Shown one piece after another: positions 39,214-47,727 of a stretch of DNA of 64,000 nucleotides (positions are counted from its first letter, which is position 1; each line of letters starts with the position of its first letter). Under the pieces are notes generated by a model. The model saw nothing but the letters and a program-made list of their open reading frames with translations, searched no databases and was not told the origin of the DNA. The position numbers and the translations under genes were made by a program. Source of the DNA: Thermoplasmata archaeon (GTDB lineage: Archaea; Thermoplasmatota; Thermoplasmata; Lutacidiplasmatales; UBA184); assembly GCA_021802125.1 (NCBI GenBank), contig JAKAAX010000002.1, positions 124,001 to 188,000 of the forward strand, given 5' to 3'.

Positions 39214-42090
39214 CTACCTCTCGGGCTTCTCCAGCGGGGAAGGTCGTTCCCCGGCGGGGTCCGGGTCCCCGGGCTCTCCGAAGGACGTCTCCTCTTCGGG
39301 GGTGGCCCGGGCCGAGGAGGTCGATCCCGCGGCCGGCCCGGACCCGCCCCCGCCCGACTCGAACTCCTCCCAGACGGAGCGGCCCCTCGGGTGCGGGGCG
39401 CGAGGACGGCGCCAGAGCAGCAGGATGCACCCCAGCGCCAGCGCGACAAGGAGCGCCAGCAGCGCCCAGGCCGCCCAGGCGGGGAGCCCGGCGAGAGGGT
39501 TCCCGGCGCCGTTGGAGGGGGAGTTTCCCTTCGAGGTCGTCCCGTTGGCGACCACCGTGAGAGGAAGCTCGCCGCTGACCGTGGCGTAGCCGCTCGCGGA
39601 CGCGCTGACGAGGATCATCCCCGAGCCGCCGGGGGCCCGTACGTGCGAGGGCGCGGTGTAGGTCGCCTCGAGCGCCCCCCGGACGTCGGTCAAGCCCCCA
39701 GGCACGGAGAGGTTCCCTCCGACGGAGGGGCCGAGAAGGGAGACCACGGCGTTCGCCACGGGGACCCCGCTGGTCGAGTTCACCGTGACCTGGAACGCCT
39801 CGGAGGCGTTCGAGTAGAGGAGGAGCGACCCCGGGGTGAACTGCAGGACGAGCGCGGGCAGCGGGTTCACCTCGGTGACCCACGCGTAGGTGCCGATCTC
39901 GTACCCCGCCTTCTCTACGGTCAAGGTGAGCCCCGCCGAGATCGCGCTGCCGGAGGAGCTGGCGGCGAGGAAGGTGGTGTTCACCCCGCCGCTCGAGTTG
40001 GTGTAGGCCGAGGCGACCGTGGAGCTCCCTCCGAAGGCCGTGAAGGACGCGAGCGCTCCGGAGAGGGGCGGCCCGCCCGTCCCCACGTCGACAGTGAAGA
40101 CGATGTGGACGGACTGCGCGGACCGGACGGACGGTGGGGGCGAGGGGGAGGCCAGGATCGAGAGCGGGGTGTTGCTCACGAGCTGCGGGGGGACGATGAC
40201 GACCTGGACCGACGTCCCGTTCGTCAGGTTCTGCCAGGTGGCGTTCACGAAGATCGTTGCGTTGGTCTCCTTCGTGACGGTGGGGGCCCGGTAGGTGAAG
40301 TTCGCGACGCCCAGGGCGTTCGCCGTGGCCGGGCTCCCCAGGACCGTTCCGGAGGTGGCCGAAGCGGCGAGCAAGGCGGACTGGGCCGCGTCCTGCGTCC
40401 CGTTCGGGGACCAGACCTGGGCGGTGACGTTGAACCCCGTGCGGTTCGACCCGACGAACCACAGAGGCGCGTGCACCGTCAGGCGCAGCCTCGGAGAAGC
40501 GGGAGGGGGTGTCGAGCTCCCGCCGATCGCGTGGAGGACCCCCTGCTCGTCCGAAACGAGGACCTCGGCGTTCGCGAGCGCGGGGGAGAGGAGCACCGGG
40601 GAGGGGAGGGTGCACCTCCAGAGCACCGAGCGGGAGGCGACGGAGAGCACCTCGACGCGCCCGTCCGGGGTCCCTAGCACGAGGTCGCCTCCGGGGCCGC
40701 CGGTGGAGACCGGGGAACCCACTGGCCGAGAGGTCGGCGACCCTACGCTCCAGGGCACGAACGCCCGGAGGCCGAGCACGCCGTGCCCCGTCGCGTTCAG
40801 CGCGAACCGGAAGACCGCGACCGTGCCGTTCACCTGCTCGACGGCGAAGCTGAGGTTGCCGGCCCCGTCCCCGAGGATCGTGGGGGAGCCGACGAACCCC
40901 TCGCTGACGCCCGGGGTGGTCCAGCTCGCGATGACCGGGGAGCTCGGGGGAGCGATGGACCCCGGCAGGCCCAGCGGGTCGAGCACCTGCACCTGGCTCG
41001 GCCCGGAGCCCCCCGCGTCGTCCGCCACGATGGCCAGGGGGACCTCGTAGGAGGCGGTCCCTGACGCGCGCCAGAGATAGCGGGTCTGCACCGCCGAGCC
41101 GTTGCTCGAGTACGGCAGGGACATCGGGGACCAGGAGATGCCAGGGTAGGCCTGGCCGTTCGTCGCGTTGAAGGCCACCAGGTGGGGCCCGGCCACCGCG
41201 AGAGCGAGAGGCTGCTGGGGCGAGAGGACCGAGATGGCCTGGTCCACCGGTCCACCGAGCGGTAGGGAGAAGATGGGCAAGCCTCCCTCGGTCCACCCGT
41301 AGGCGTACCCGCCCGAGGAGGAGTCGTCCGCGGCGAGCACCACTCCGTCCACGAGGTTGGGCGGGGCGACGAGCGGACCCCGGACGCCCACCGACTCGCT
41401 CCAGAGGATCGCCCCCGTGGAGGCGTTGAGCGCGAAGAGCATCCCGCTCCCGTTGCTCGGGTCCTGCCAGACGGGCACGAACACCTTGTGGTCCCCCTCG
41501 AGGAGCCCTCCAAAGACCGGCAGTCTCAGCGGAAGGGTGGAGGTCCACACGTTGGCGCCGGTCGAGGCGTTCAGCGCGACGACCCCGCCGCCCGGGCCCG
41601 TGCCCTCGTACACCAAGCCGCCCGCGACCACCGGGGAACCGATCGCCGGAGGGCCGCTCGGGGGGAGCGCGATGTCGCCCGTGTAGGCGCTCCACAAGGT
41701 CCCGTTGTGGACGGGGGCGGCGGACAGGGAGGTCCCACTGAGGTTCCCACCGCCGGCGAACCCGGGCCAGGAAGCGCTGGAGAGCGTGAGGTTCCCGCCC
41801 GGGGTCCCGCCCAACTGGCCGGGGAGGTCGGGGGTCCGCGCCGGACCCGTATCCGAGAGCATCGATGCCGGAACCCGCTGGAGCGCGTGGGCCTCGGGCG
41901 ACGGCAGGGTCCACGGTCCGGCCACCACGAGCAGCGTGAGGAGCAGGAGGAGGAGGAGGAGGAGCGGGCGGAGACGCGGCAGGGGGGATTGCCGAGCTTC
42001 CAGCGCCGTAGGGGAGGATGCCGGGCGGTCCCGGAGCGGGGCACGCTCGTCGGCGCCTCCCCCGTGGACCGGCCCGCTCCGCGCTCCCAT
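39214..42090 (-). CDS. Large surface protein: PQQ-like propeller, Ig-like domains and membrane anchor
   Basis: 958 residues. An N-terminal membrane segment of 11 Leu/Ala-type residues (residues ~42-58) is the signal. A beta-propeller region (~95-560) has repeated PQQ/Trp-docking-like blades (e.g. ALNASTGANVWTSTLP, ALNASTGAILWSESV). Ig-like invasin/big-type repeats follow (~580-875), then a membrane helix (~880-905) and a Gly/Ser/Glu-rich cytoplasmic tail. Many N-x-S/T sequons point to heavy glycosylation. An adhesive or matrix role at the surface is inferred. TATA 42125-42132 puts the TSS ~13 bases before ATG 42090. Confidence 0.8.
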   Translation of the reverse strand: MGARSGPVHGGGADERAPLRDRPASSPTALEARQSPLPRLRPLLLLLLLLLTLLVVAGPWTLPSPEAHALQRVPASMLSDTGPARTPDLPGQLGGTPGGNLTLSSASWPGFAGGGNLSGTSLSAAPVHNGTLWSAYTGDIALPPSGPPAIGSPVVAGGLVYEGTGPGGGVVALNASTGANVWTSTLPLRLPVFGGLLEGDHKVFVPVWQDPSNGSGMLFALNASTGAILWSESVGVRGPLVAPPNLVDGVVLAADDSSSGGYAYGWTEGGLPIFSLPLGGPVDQAISVLSPQQPLALAVAGPHLVAFNATNGQAYPGISWSPMSLPYSSNGSAVQTRYLWRASGTASYEVPLAIVADDAGGSGPSQVQVLDPLGLPGSIAPPSSPVIASWTTPGVSEGFVGSPTILGDGAGNLSFAVEQVNGTVAVFRFALNATGHGVLGLRAFVPWSVGSPTSRPVGSPVSTGGPGGDLVLGTPDGRVEVLSVASRSVLWRCTLPSPVLLSPALANAEVLVSDEQGVLHAIGGSSTPPPASPRLRLTVHAPLWFVGSNRTGFNVTAQVWSPNGTQDAAQSALLAASATSGTVLGSPATANALGVANFTYRAPTVTKETNATIFVNATWQNLTNGTSVQVVIVPPQLVSNTPLSILASPSPPPSVRSAQSVHIVFTVDVGTGGPPLSGALASFTAFGGSSTVASAYTNSSGGVNTTFLAASSSGSAISAGLTLTVEKAGYEIGTYAWVTEVNPLPALVLQFTPGSLLLYSNASEAFQVTVNSTSGVPVANAVVSLLGPSVGGNLSVPGGLTDVRGALEATYTAPSHVRAPGGSGMILVSASASGYATVSGELPLTVVANGTTSKGNSPSNGAGNPLAGLPAWAAWALLALLVALALGCILLLWRRPRAPHPRGRSVWEEFESGGGGSGPAAGSTSSARATPEEETSFGEPGDPDPAGERPSPLEKPER

Positions 42091-42124
42091 ACGTCCAATC
42101 CTCGTCGGAGCACCCGTCCACCTC

Positions 42125-42132
42125 GATAATAA
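42125..42132 (-). promoter_or_regulatory. TATA box of the surface-protein gene
   Basis: GATAATAA on the plus strand (TTATTATC on the minus), -26 from a TSS near 42103. Confidence 0.55.
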
Positions 42133-42243
42133 CCTAAAGCGGACGGTCCCCGAGCTCGACCCCTGCCCCCTTCGGACCGTCGGGGCAGGGAGAGGGAGTT
42201 CGGGCCGCGCCTTTTTTCACCGCGGCGTTTCCGGGCCGTTCCA

Positions 42244-43296
42244 ATGGCCCAGAACTGCTCCCTCACCTCCGTGCGCGGCGTCACGGTCGGCAACGCCGAG
42301 GACAAGGAGCGGACGACGGGGGTGACCGCGGTCGTCTTCCCCGCCACCGCCCGAGGAGCGGTGGAGGTCCGGGGAGGGGCGCCCGGCACGATGCATACCG
42401 ACTCGCTCGGCCCTTCGACATGCTTCGGCGTCCTCGGGGCCCTCTTTCTCAGCGGAGGGAGCCTCTACGGGCTCGACGCCGCGAGGGGGATCCGCCGAGG
42501 GGTCCTGGAGCGGGGCGGGGGCATCCAGGTCTTCGGCTCCTTCGACCGCCTCGTGGGCATCTCGGGGGCCATCCTCTTCGACCTCCCCCGGAAGAGCCGT
42601 CTACGCGCGGACTACGAGACGCTGGGCTACCGGGCGGCCAAGGCCGCGAGCCGCGCGCCCGTCCGTAGCGGCAACTGCGGGGTCGGGACCGGCGCCACCG
42701 TGGGGAAGTTCCTCGGTCGGGACCACGCGATGAAGGGCGGGCTCGGCTCGGCCGCGAGGCCCATCCCCGGAGGGGGCCGTGTCGCGGCCATGGTGGCGGT
42801 GAACGCGGTGGGCAACGTCGTGGACCCCTCCACGGGGCAGGTCGTCGCCGGCGCCCGGAGGCCCGAGGGCGGGTTCGCGGGGAGCGACGACATGTTCCAG
42901 TCGCTCCGGCGCGCCTCCCACCCCTCCCCCCCGAGGGGGACCAGCCTCGCGATCCTGGCGACAGACCTCCCGCTCTCCCGCCGCGACCTGTTCCGAGTCG
43001 CTCAAGCGGCCCACGATGGCCTCGCGCGCTCGGTCGTCCCTTCCCACAGCTCGACCGATGGGGACACCGTCTTCGTCGTCTCCACTTCACCGGAGAGCCC
43101 GAGGGGCCCGTGGAGGGGCAAAGGAGGCGAACCTTACCCGGGAGCCATGGCGGACCTGGTGGGCCCCCATGCGTCGGACGCAGTTGTCGAGGCGACCCTC
43201 GACGCGGTCCGCTCCGCGAAGGGATGGCCGGAATTGCCCTCCGTATCTGACCTGCAGGAACCGGGGAAGGGAAGGAGAGGGGGGCGGAAGCGGTGA
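42244..43296 (+). CDS. P1 family peptidase (DmpA/NylC-like N-terminal nucleophile aminopeptidase)
   Basis: 350 residues. The fold signatures are GVTVGNAEDKERTTGVTAVVF at the N-terminus, NCGVGTGATVGKF, GGRVAAMVAVNAVGNVVDP, and GTSLAILATDLPLSRRDL, whose Thr/Ser is the likely autoprocessing nucleophile. The family includes L-aminopeptidase D-amidase (DmpA), beta-aminopeptidase and nylon hydrolase NylC. Substrate is unknown. ATG 42244 follows a T-run (CTTTTTTC, 42211-42218), a degenerate TATA position. GTGA overlap with the RidA gene indicates co-translation. Confidence 0.83.
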   Translation: MAQNCSLTSVRGVTVGNAEDKERTTGVTAVVFPATARGAVEVRGGAPGTMHTDSLGPSTCFGVLGALFLSGGSLYGLDAARGIRRGVLERGGGIQVFGSFDRLVGISGAILFDLPRKSRLRADYETLGYRAAKAASRAPVRSGNCGVGTGATVGKFLGRDHAMKGGLGSAARPIPGGGRVAAMVAVNAVGNVVDPSTGQVVAGARRPEGGFAGSDDMFQSLRRASHPSPPRGTSLAILATDLPLSRRDLFRVAQAAHDGLARSVVPSHSSTDGDTVFVVSTSPESPRGPWRGKGGEPYPGAMADLVGPHASDAVVEATLDAVRSAKGWPELPSVSDLQEPGKGRRGGRKR

Positions 43297-43811
43297 AGCG
43301 TTCCGTGGCCCGGTCGGCACACGGCAAGCGAAGCGCCCCACGTCGGTCGTCGCGCGCAGCAAGGACGAAGGCCGCCCGGGACCCGGACCGGGTCCGGTAC
43401 TCCTCCGGGTCGGTGTGGGAACCCGTCGTCGGGTACTCCCGAGCCGTGCGGGTGGGAGCGTTGGTCCACGTCTCGGGCACCACGGCCACCGGCCCGCAAG
43501 GAAAGATCGTCGGGGTCGGGGACCCCTACCTTCAGACCCAGGTGGCCCTCGCCAACATCGCCCGCGCGCTTCTCGCCGTCGGCAGCGGTCTGGACGACGT
43601 GGTCCGCACCCGCATCTACGTGACCGACATCTCGAAGTGGGAGCAGATCGGGCGGGCTCACGGCGAGGTCTTCGGCAACGTGCGCCCCACGACCTCCATG
43701 GTGCAGGTGTCCGCGCTCATCTCTCCCGAGATGCTCGTGGAGATCGAGGCCGAAGCGGTGGTCGGTCCTCGGCAACCGCGTCGACGTGGACGCCCCGCCA
43801 GCTCCCGCTGA
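43293..43811 (+). CDS. RidA family enamine/imine deaminase
   Basis: 172 residues, start GTG 43293 overlapping the peptidase stop (GTGA). After a ~35-residue basic Ser/Arg/Ala-rich N-terminus the RidA core has VRVGALVHVSGTTATGPQGK, QTQVALANIARALLAVGSGLDDVVRTRIYVTDI, and PTTSMVQVSALISPEMLVEIEAEAV. The catalytic Arg of active RidA (R105 in E. coli) falls at the position of PTTSMVQV; the ligand is not conserved there, so it may be a divergent member. RidA proteins remove reactive enamines/imines. Coupling to a peptidase suggests shared substrate handling. Confidence 0.8.
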   Translation: MKRSVARSAHGKRSAPRRSSRAARTKAARDPDRVRYSSGSVWEPVVGYSRAVRVGALVHVSGTTATGPQGKIVGVGDPYLQTQVALANIARALLAVGSGLDDVVRTRIYVTDISKWEQIGRAHGEVFGNVRPTTSMVQVSALISPEMLVEIEAEAVVGPRQPRRRGRPASSR

Positions 43812-43855
43812 GCGGACGGACCGGGGCCCTTGGGCCCCCGACCTGCGGCGGGACC

Positions 43856-44443
43856 CTACCCCGAGGCCGGGGGCACCTTTCGTCGGAGCGGGGAATGCCG
43901 GAGCCCTCGGATGAGGTCGGTCTTCGTCACGATCCCTCGCAGCTCTCCCCGTGAGGTGACCAGCACCGCGGGGTATCGGGTCAGCACGGTCGCCAGGAGG
44001 TCCGCGGGGAAGTCCTCCCCCACCTGGGGATACCCGGGTTCCTGCACGTCGCGGACCCTCGCCCGTCGACGACCCGGGTCCGCCAGGGCCTTCAGCAGCG
44101 CCGTGTCGGAGAGGCCCCCCGTGATCCGTCCGTCCTCGACCACCGGGAGCTGCGAGAAGCCCCGCTTCTCCATGAGCTCCCCCGCGGCCGGGAGGGACGT
44201 CGAGGCTTCCAGGGTCGTGACCCCGGGGTTCATCACGTCGCGTGCGAGGAGGTGGGGGTTGGCCTCCCCCTCCTGCGACTCCAGGAAACGGAAGATCGAC
44301 TGCGCCAGCGCGTAGGATGGGCGGATCCTTCCGCGCTCGATCCGAGAGACCGTGGCGACCGACCGGCCCACGGCCCTCGCCATGTCACGGACCGGGATGC
44401 CCAGCGCTTGTCTCCGTCGCCGGATCTCCTCCAGCGTGTCCAT
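43856..44443 (-). CDS. Transcriptional regulator: XRE-type HTH plus paired CBS domains
   Basis: 195 residues. The HTH (~10-50; GIPVRDMARAVGRSVATVSRIERGR) is an XRE-type domain. Two CBS domains follow (ARDVMNPGVTTLEASTSL and ARVRDVQEPGYPQVGEDF), each with the GxxxKTDLI-like end (GIVTKTDLIRG). CBS pairs bind adenosyl ligands such as AMP, ATP or SAM, so ligand-gated gene control is likely. Such HTH-CBS proteins are frequent in Euryarchaeota. The start overlaps 59 bases with the upstream gene's 3' end, same strand. Confidence 0.87.
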   Translation of the reverse strand: MDTLEEIRRRRQALGIPVRDMARAVGRSVATVSRIERGRIRPSYALAQSIFRFLESQEGEANPHLLARDVMNPGVTTLEASTSLPAAGELMEKRGFSQLPVVEDGRITGGLSDTALLKALADPGRRRARVRDVQEPGYPQVGEDFPADLLATVLTRYPAVLVTSRGELRGIVTKTDLIRGLRHSPLRRKVPPASG

Positions 44444-45449
44444 CCTCGGCGGTCTCCTCCGCGCGCCCCGACGAAGGAGCTGGAGATAGCGCTTCTCGTG
44501 GGGGGGCGCCCAGTCCCCTCCCCCTCCGCCGCCGGGCGAACACCACCACCAGGGCCGCCACAAGCAGCCCGACCACGACGCCCACCGCGAGGTCCACCAG
44601 GAGGGCGTCGGAAGAGACCCCAAGGAAGGAGCCCCCGGTGGAGGGGGCCGAGCTGTTCCCGACGGAGAAGTGCGCCCAGGTCACGTACCCCGACTCGATC
44701 CCGAAGGTCCCCACCGCAGTGACGGAGCCCTTCGTGAGCCTCCAGGAATGGGTGCCCTGAGAGAGGTTCAGGTCGAGGATGACCCCTCCCTCAGCATTCG
44801 TCCCCTGTCCGAGCACCGTGACCTGATCGATCTCGAAACTGGCGGAGGCGGGGAAGTAGGACCCCTCGAGCCGCCCGGGCGGAAGAGGTCCCTGATACGT
44901 CGAGTTCAGCGGCACCCTCAGGAGGGAGGTCCCGGCGACGGTCGCGGTAGTGTTGTCGGTCTGGTACCCCGTCGCTGCGGCCGTGAGGGGATAGGTCCCG
45001 TTCGCCCAGGGGTGGAGCGAGATCAGGTGGCCGGTCCCGTCGGTGGTTCCCTGGAAGGTGTGGTTCATCCACACCGAGGCCCCCGGGATTCCCACCGAGT
45101 TCGTGCGGTTCACCACGTAGAACGTGACGGCCCAGGTCGCGGCGGGTCGCGCCGCGGCGAGCGTGCGGGCTTCCTCCACCGATGGAGAGGACGCGGTGGG
45201 AGAGGGGTGGAGCGGGGAGATCGGAGACGCAGAGGACGACCCGGGGCGGACCGGCAGGAGGGATCCCGCGCTCCGTGCAGAGGACTCCGCGCTGGGAAGG
45301 AGGAGGGCGGCGACGAGCACGAGGACCAGCAGGGCGACGGGGAGTCGGAGGGACCTCCCGCGGGGCTCGAGGGGCACGTCCGAGGATGAGCGCCCGGCCT
45401 CAAGGGGCTTTGCCCCGCGGGGCGCGCGGCCATGCGCCGTCGAGGTCAC
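44385..45449 (-). CDS. Membrane protein with carboxypeptidase-regulatory-like domain
   Basis: 354 residues from GTG 45449, overlapping the upstream stop (GTGA). A signal helix (LRLPVALLVLVLVAALLLP) is followed by a low-complexity Ser/Pro stretch, then a ~100-residue carboxypeptidase-regulatory/PEGA-like domain (WMNHTFQGTTDGTGHLISLHP ... YPLTAAATGYQTDNTTATVAG), a second beta domain (~190-270), a membrane helix (LLVDLAVGVVVGLLVAALVVV) and a basic/Pro-rich tail. No family recognised for the whole. Surface role inferred. Co-translated with the Cys/GW family gene upstream. Confidence 0.68.
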   Translation of the reverse strand: MTSTAHGRAPRGAKPLEAGRSSSDVPLEPRGRSLRLPVALLVLVLVAALLLPSAESSARSAGSLLPVRPGSSSASPISPLHPSPTASSPSVEEARTLAAARPAATWAVTFYVVNRTNSVGIPGASVWMNHTFQGTTDGTGHLISLHPWANGTYPLTAAATGYQTDNTTATVAGTSLLRVPLNSTYQGPLPPGRLEGSYFPASASFEIDQVTVLGQGTNAEGGVILDLNLSQGTHSWRLTKGSVTAVGTFGIESGYVTWAHFSVGNSSAPSTGGSFLGVSSDALLVDLAVGVVVGLLVAALVVVFARRRRGRGLGAPPREALSPAPSSGRAEETAEDGHAGGDPATETSAGHPGP

Positions 45450-46063
45450 AGGGTGGCCGAGCCGCTCACCGTGGAGGACCCCGTTCCGAAGGCCTCCAAC
45501 GTGTCGTGGGAGCCCGCGAGCGGGAAGGGCGAGAGGATCGAGAGGGAGCCGGCGTCCATGAACGGCACGAGGTTCGAGTTCCACGCCGTCGATCCTGCGG
45601 GGGAAGGGTACGCCGCGAGGATGTCCCCCCCGAGGGTCATCAGCAGCACCACCCACCCCGTGAGGTTCGTAGAGACGGCCAGACACTGGTAGAACGGGGT
45701 CCCCCCGTCGCAGGCGCCCGGCGCGCCCCCGGAGGGGACGGTCGCGTTCGCGGGGGTGAGCAACCGCAGGCCCGTCATCCCGGTGCTCAGGCCCGACGGC
45801 GCCGTGATCGTGAGGTTCACGATGTAGACGTGGTCTCGGTACGCGCTCGACTCCCCGGCCAGGCCGAGCGTGTAGCTCGGGGTCCCAGGCCCGTGGTTCA
45901 GGAAGGTCAGATGGTTCGTCGAGTAGAGGTAGGCGAAGACGCCAACGACCACGATCAGGACGACCAGCGGGGCCAGCACGTAGCGGAGGGGGGTCGGGGG
46001 CTTGCGGCGGCGCTCCGCCTCCCGGAGGTCCGCGTCCCACACCCCTTCCTGATAGCGTCCCAT
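45446..46063 (-). CDS. Exported ~205-residue protein, Cys-x8-Cys/GW family, copy 3
   Basis: 205 residues. An N-terminal cytosolic basic region (REAERRRKPPTPLRYV) precedes a membrane helix (LAPLVVLIVVVGVFAYLY). The extracellular part includes AYRDHVYIVNLTIT, then CDGGTPFYQC (eight residues between Cys), then GWVVLLMTLGGDILAAYPSPAG. These three points match the tandem copies at 15149-16458 despite low overall identity. The family may be pilin-like or a surface-binding protein; unknown. It is co-translated with the downstream membrane protein. Confidence 0.65.
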   Translation of the reverse strand: MGRYQEGVWDADLREAERRRKPPTPLRYVLAPLVVLIVVVGVFAYLYSTNHLTFLNHGPGTPSYTLGLAGESSAYRDHVYIVNLTITAPSGLSTGMTGLRLLTPANATVPSGGAPGACDGGTPFYQCLAVSTNLTGWVVLLMTLGGDILAAYPSPAGSTAWNSNLVPFMDAGSLSILSPFPLAGSHDTLEAFGTGSSTVSGSATL

Positions 46064-46110
46064 GGTCGTCTCTTTCTCGCTCCCCGCCCGGCCTGCTTCC
46101 CTGCCGGCCT

Positions 46111-47724
46111 TCAGCTCTCCGTGCTCGACCGGAGGTCCTTCGCCATCCAGGGCCCCGCGTGGACAAAGCCGAGCTTCGCGTAGTACCCCCGCGTCCCCAC
46201 CGCTGAGATCACGAAGAGCCGGTGGGCCCCCGCGACCCGGGCCTCCTCCTCCGCGAGGCGGACGAGCCGCTTGCCGAGGCCGGTGTGCTGGACCTGGGAC
46301 CCGCCTTCGGCCTCACCCTCGACCGGGACCTCGGTGCCCAGGACCTTCAGCTCCCGGATCACGGGCTCGGTGAGCGCTCCGGGCACGTCCCCGCGGGGGA
46401 ACCGGAGGCGGAGGAAACCGGCGAGCGTTCCGGTCTCGTCGTCCTCCAAAGAGAAGAAGACCTCTCTCCCGCCCCCCGCGGAGTACGGGGTCCGGTGGTC
46501 CGTCCACTCGGCACCAGGGCGGTTGGCGGCCTTGCGGCCCACCTCCCGGCACCTCAGGCACGGACAGGACCTTCCGCGTTCGGCGAGCTTCTGGAGCGCG
46601 AGCTGCCGCAGGTTGCTCTTGCGCACCCCCGCCGCGATGAGCCGCGCCGGGATGTCGCGCTGGATCCTCTGGATCCTCACGTAGCCGGGCAGCCGCTCCT
46701 TCGCGGAGGCGATGACCTCCGCCGCCGTCTCCGCGTCGTAGGGCTCGTAGCGGCCCGCCCTCCACTCCTCGTGCAGACCGGTGCCGGGCATCACGAGGCA
46801 AGGGTAGAGCTTCAGCATGTCCGGCTGGAACTCCTCGCCGGAGAAGAGCCGGGCCAGGTCCTCCACGTCCTTCGAGGGGTCCATCCCCGGAAGTCCCGGC
46901 ATCATGTGGTATCCGACCTTGAGCCCGAAGTCCCGCGCACGGCCGGTGGCCTCGATCACGTCCTGGACCGTATGCGCCCGGTGGACGTGCTCGAGCACAG
47001 GGTCCCGGAGCGACTCGACCCCGAACTCGACGCGGGTGACCCCCCAGCGGACGAGGCGGGAGAGCTGTTCGACGGAGGCCTGGTCGGGCCGGGTCTCGAC
47101 GGTGAGGCCGACGCACCTCGACCGGGCCTGCTCGTTCGCGCGGTGGGCCTCCTCCAGCGAGGGGGACGGGGCCGTCGCTCCGTTGAGCGCGTCGAAGGTG
47201 CGGCGGATCGTGGTCTCCTGCCAGTCCAGTGGGCGGGAGGTGAAGGTCCCGCCCATCAAGATCACCTCGACCTTGCTGACCTCGTGCCCGATCTCCTCCA
47301 GCGCCCCCAGCCGGTGGCGGGTGATGAGGAACGGGTCGTAGCCGAACTGCGCTCCCCGGAGCGCGGAGGGCTCCTCTCCCGTGTAGCTCTGGGGCGTCCC
47401 GAGGTCGGGCCCGCCGGGACAGTACGTGCACTTGCCGTGCGGGCAGCGCCAAGGGGAGGTCATGACCGCCACGACGCTCACGCCCGAGAGCGTGCGCGTC
47501 GGCTTCAGCCGGAGGCTCGAGCGCGCCGCCGCTTGCTCCTCCGGGGGCAGCCGGGCCAGGAGGTCCGGGTTCGTGGGCAGCTCCTTCCAGTGGCCCGCCC
47601 GGGCCATGGCGAGCTTCTGCTTCTGGACCTTGTCCGCCGCGGGGCGGGGCGCGTGCCGGTCGCCCTCGCCGGCGGGCGAGGAGGGCTCCGACCCCTCCAG
47701 CGGCGGGGTCTCCCCCTCCGCCAT
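46111..47724 (-). CDS. elp3: tRNA uridine(34) acetyltransferase Elp3
   Basis: 537 residues. The radical-SAM domain holds CPHGKCTYCPGG (CxxxxCxxC-type cluster site), GGTFTSRPLDWQ and GYHMMPGLPGMDPSKD; a second Cys pair (SCPCLRC) follows. The C-terminal GNAT domain has GLGKRLVRLAEEEARVAGAHR and GTRGYYAKLGFV. Elp3 makes the cm5U-type modification at the tRNA wobble uridine, using SAM and acetyl-CoA. It begins 3 bases after the fni stop, at the end of the ipk-fni-elp3 string. A Pro/Ser-rich ~30-residue N-terminal extension precedes the core. Confidence 0.93.
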   Translation of the reverse strand: MAEGETPPLEGSEPSSPAGEGDRHAPRPAADKVQKQKLAMARAGHWKELPTNPDLLARLPPEEQAAARSSLRLKPTRTLSGVSVVAVMTSPWRCPHGKCTYCPGGPDLGTPQSYTGEEPSALRGAQFGYDPFLITRHRLGALEEIGHEVSKVEVILMGGTFTSRPLDWQETTIRRTFDALNGATAPSPSLEEAHRANEQARSRCVGLTVETRPDQASVEQLSRLVRWGVTRVEFGVESLRDPVLEHVHRAHTVQDVIEATGRARDFGLKVGYHMMPGLPGMDPSKDVEDLARLFSGEEFQPDMLKLYPCLVMPGTGLHEEWRAGRYEPYDAETAAEVIASAKERLPGYVRIQRIQRDIPARLIAAGVRKSNLRQLALQKLAERGRSCPCLRCREVGRKAANRPGAEWTDHRTPYSAGGGREVFFSLEDDETGTLAGFLRLRFPRGDVPGALTEPVIRELKVLGTEVPVEGEAEGGSQVQHTGLGKRLVRLAEEEARVAGAHRLFVISAVGTRGYYAKLGFVHAGPWMAKDLRSSTES

Positions 47725-47727
47725 CGG

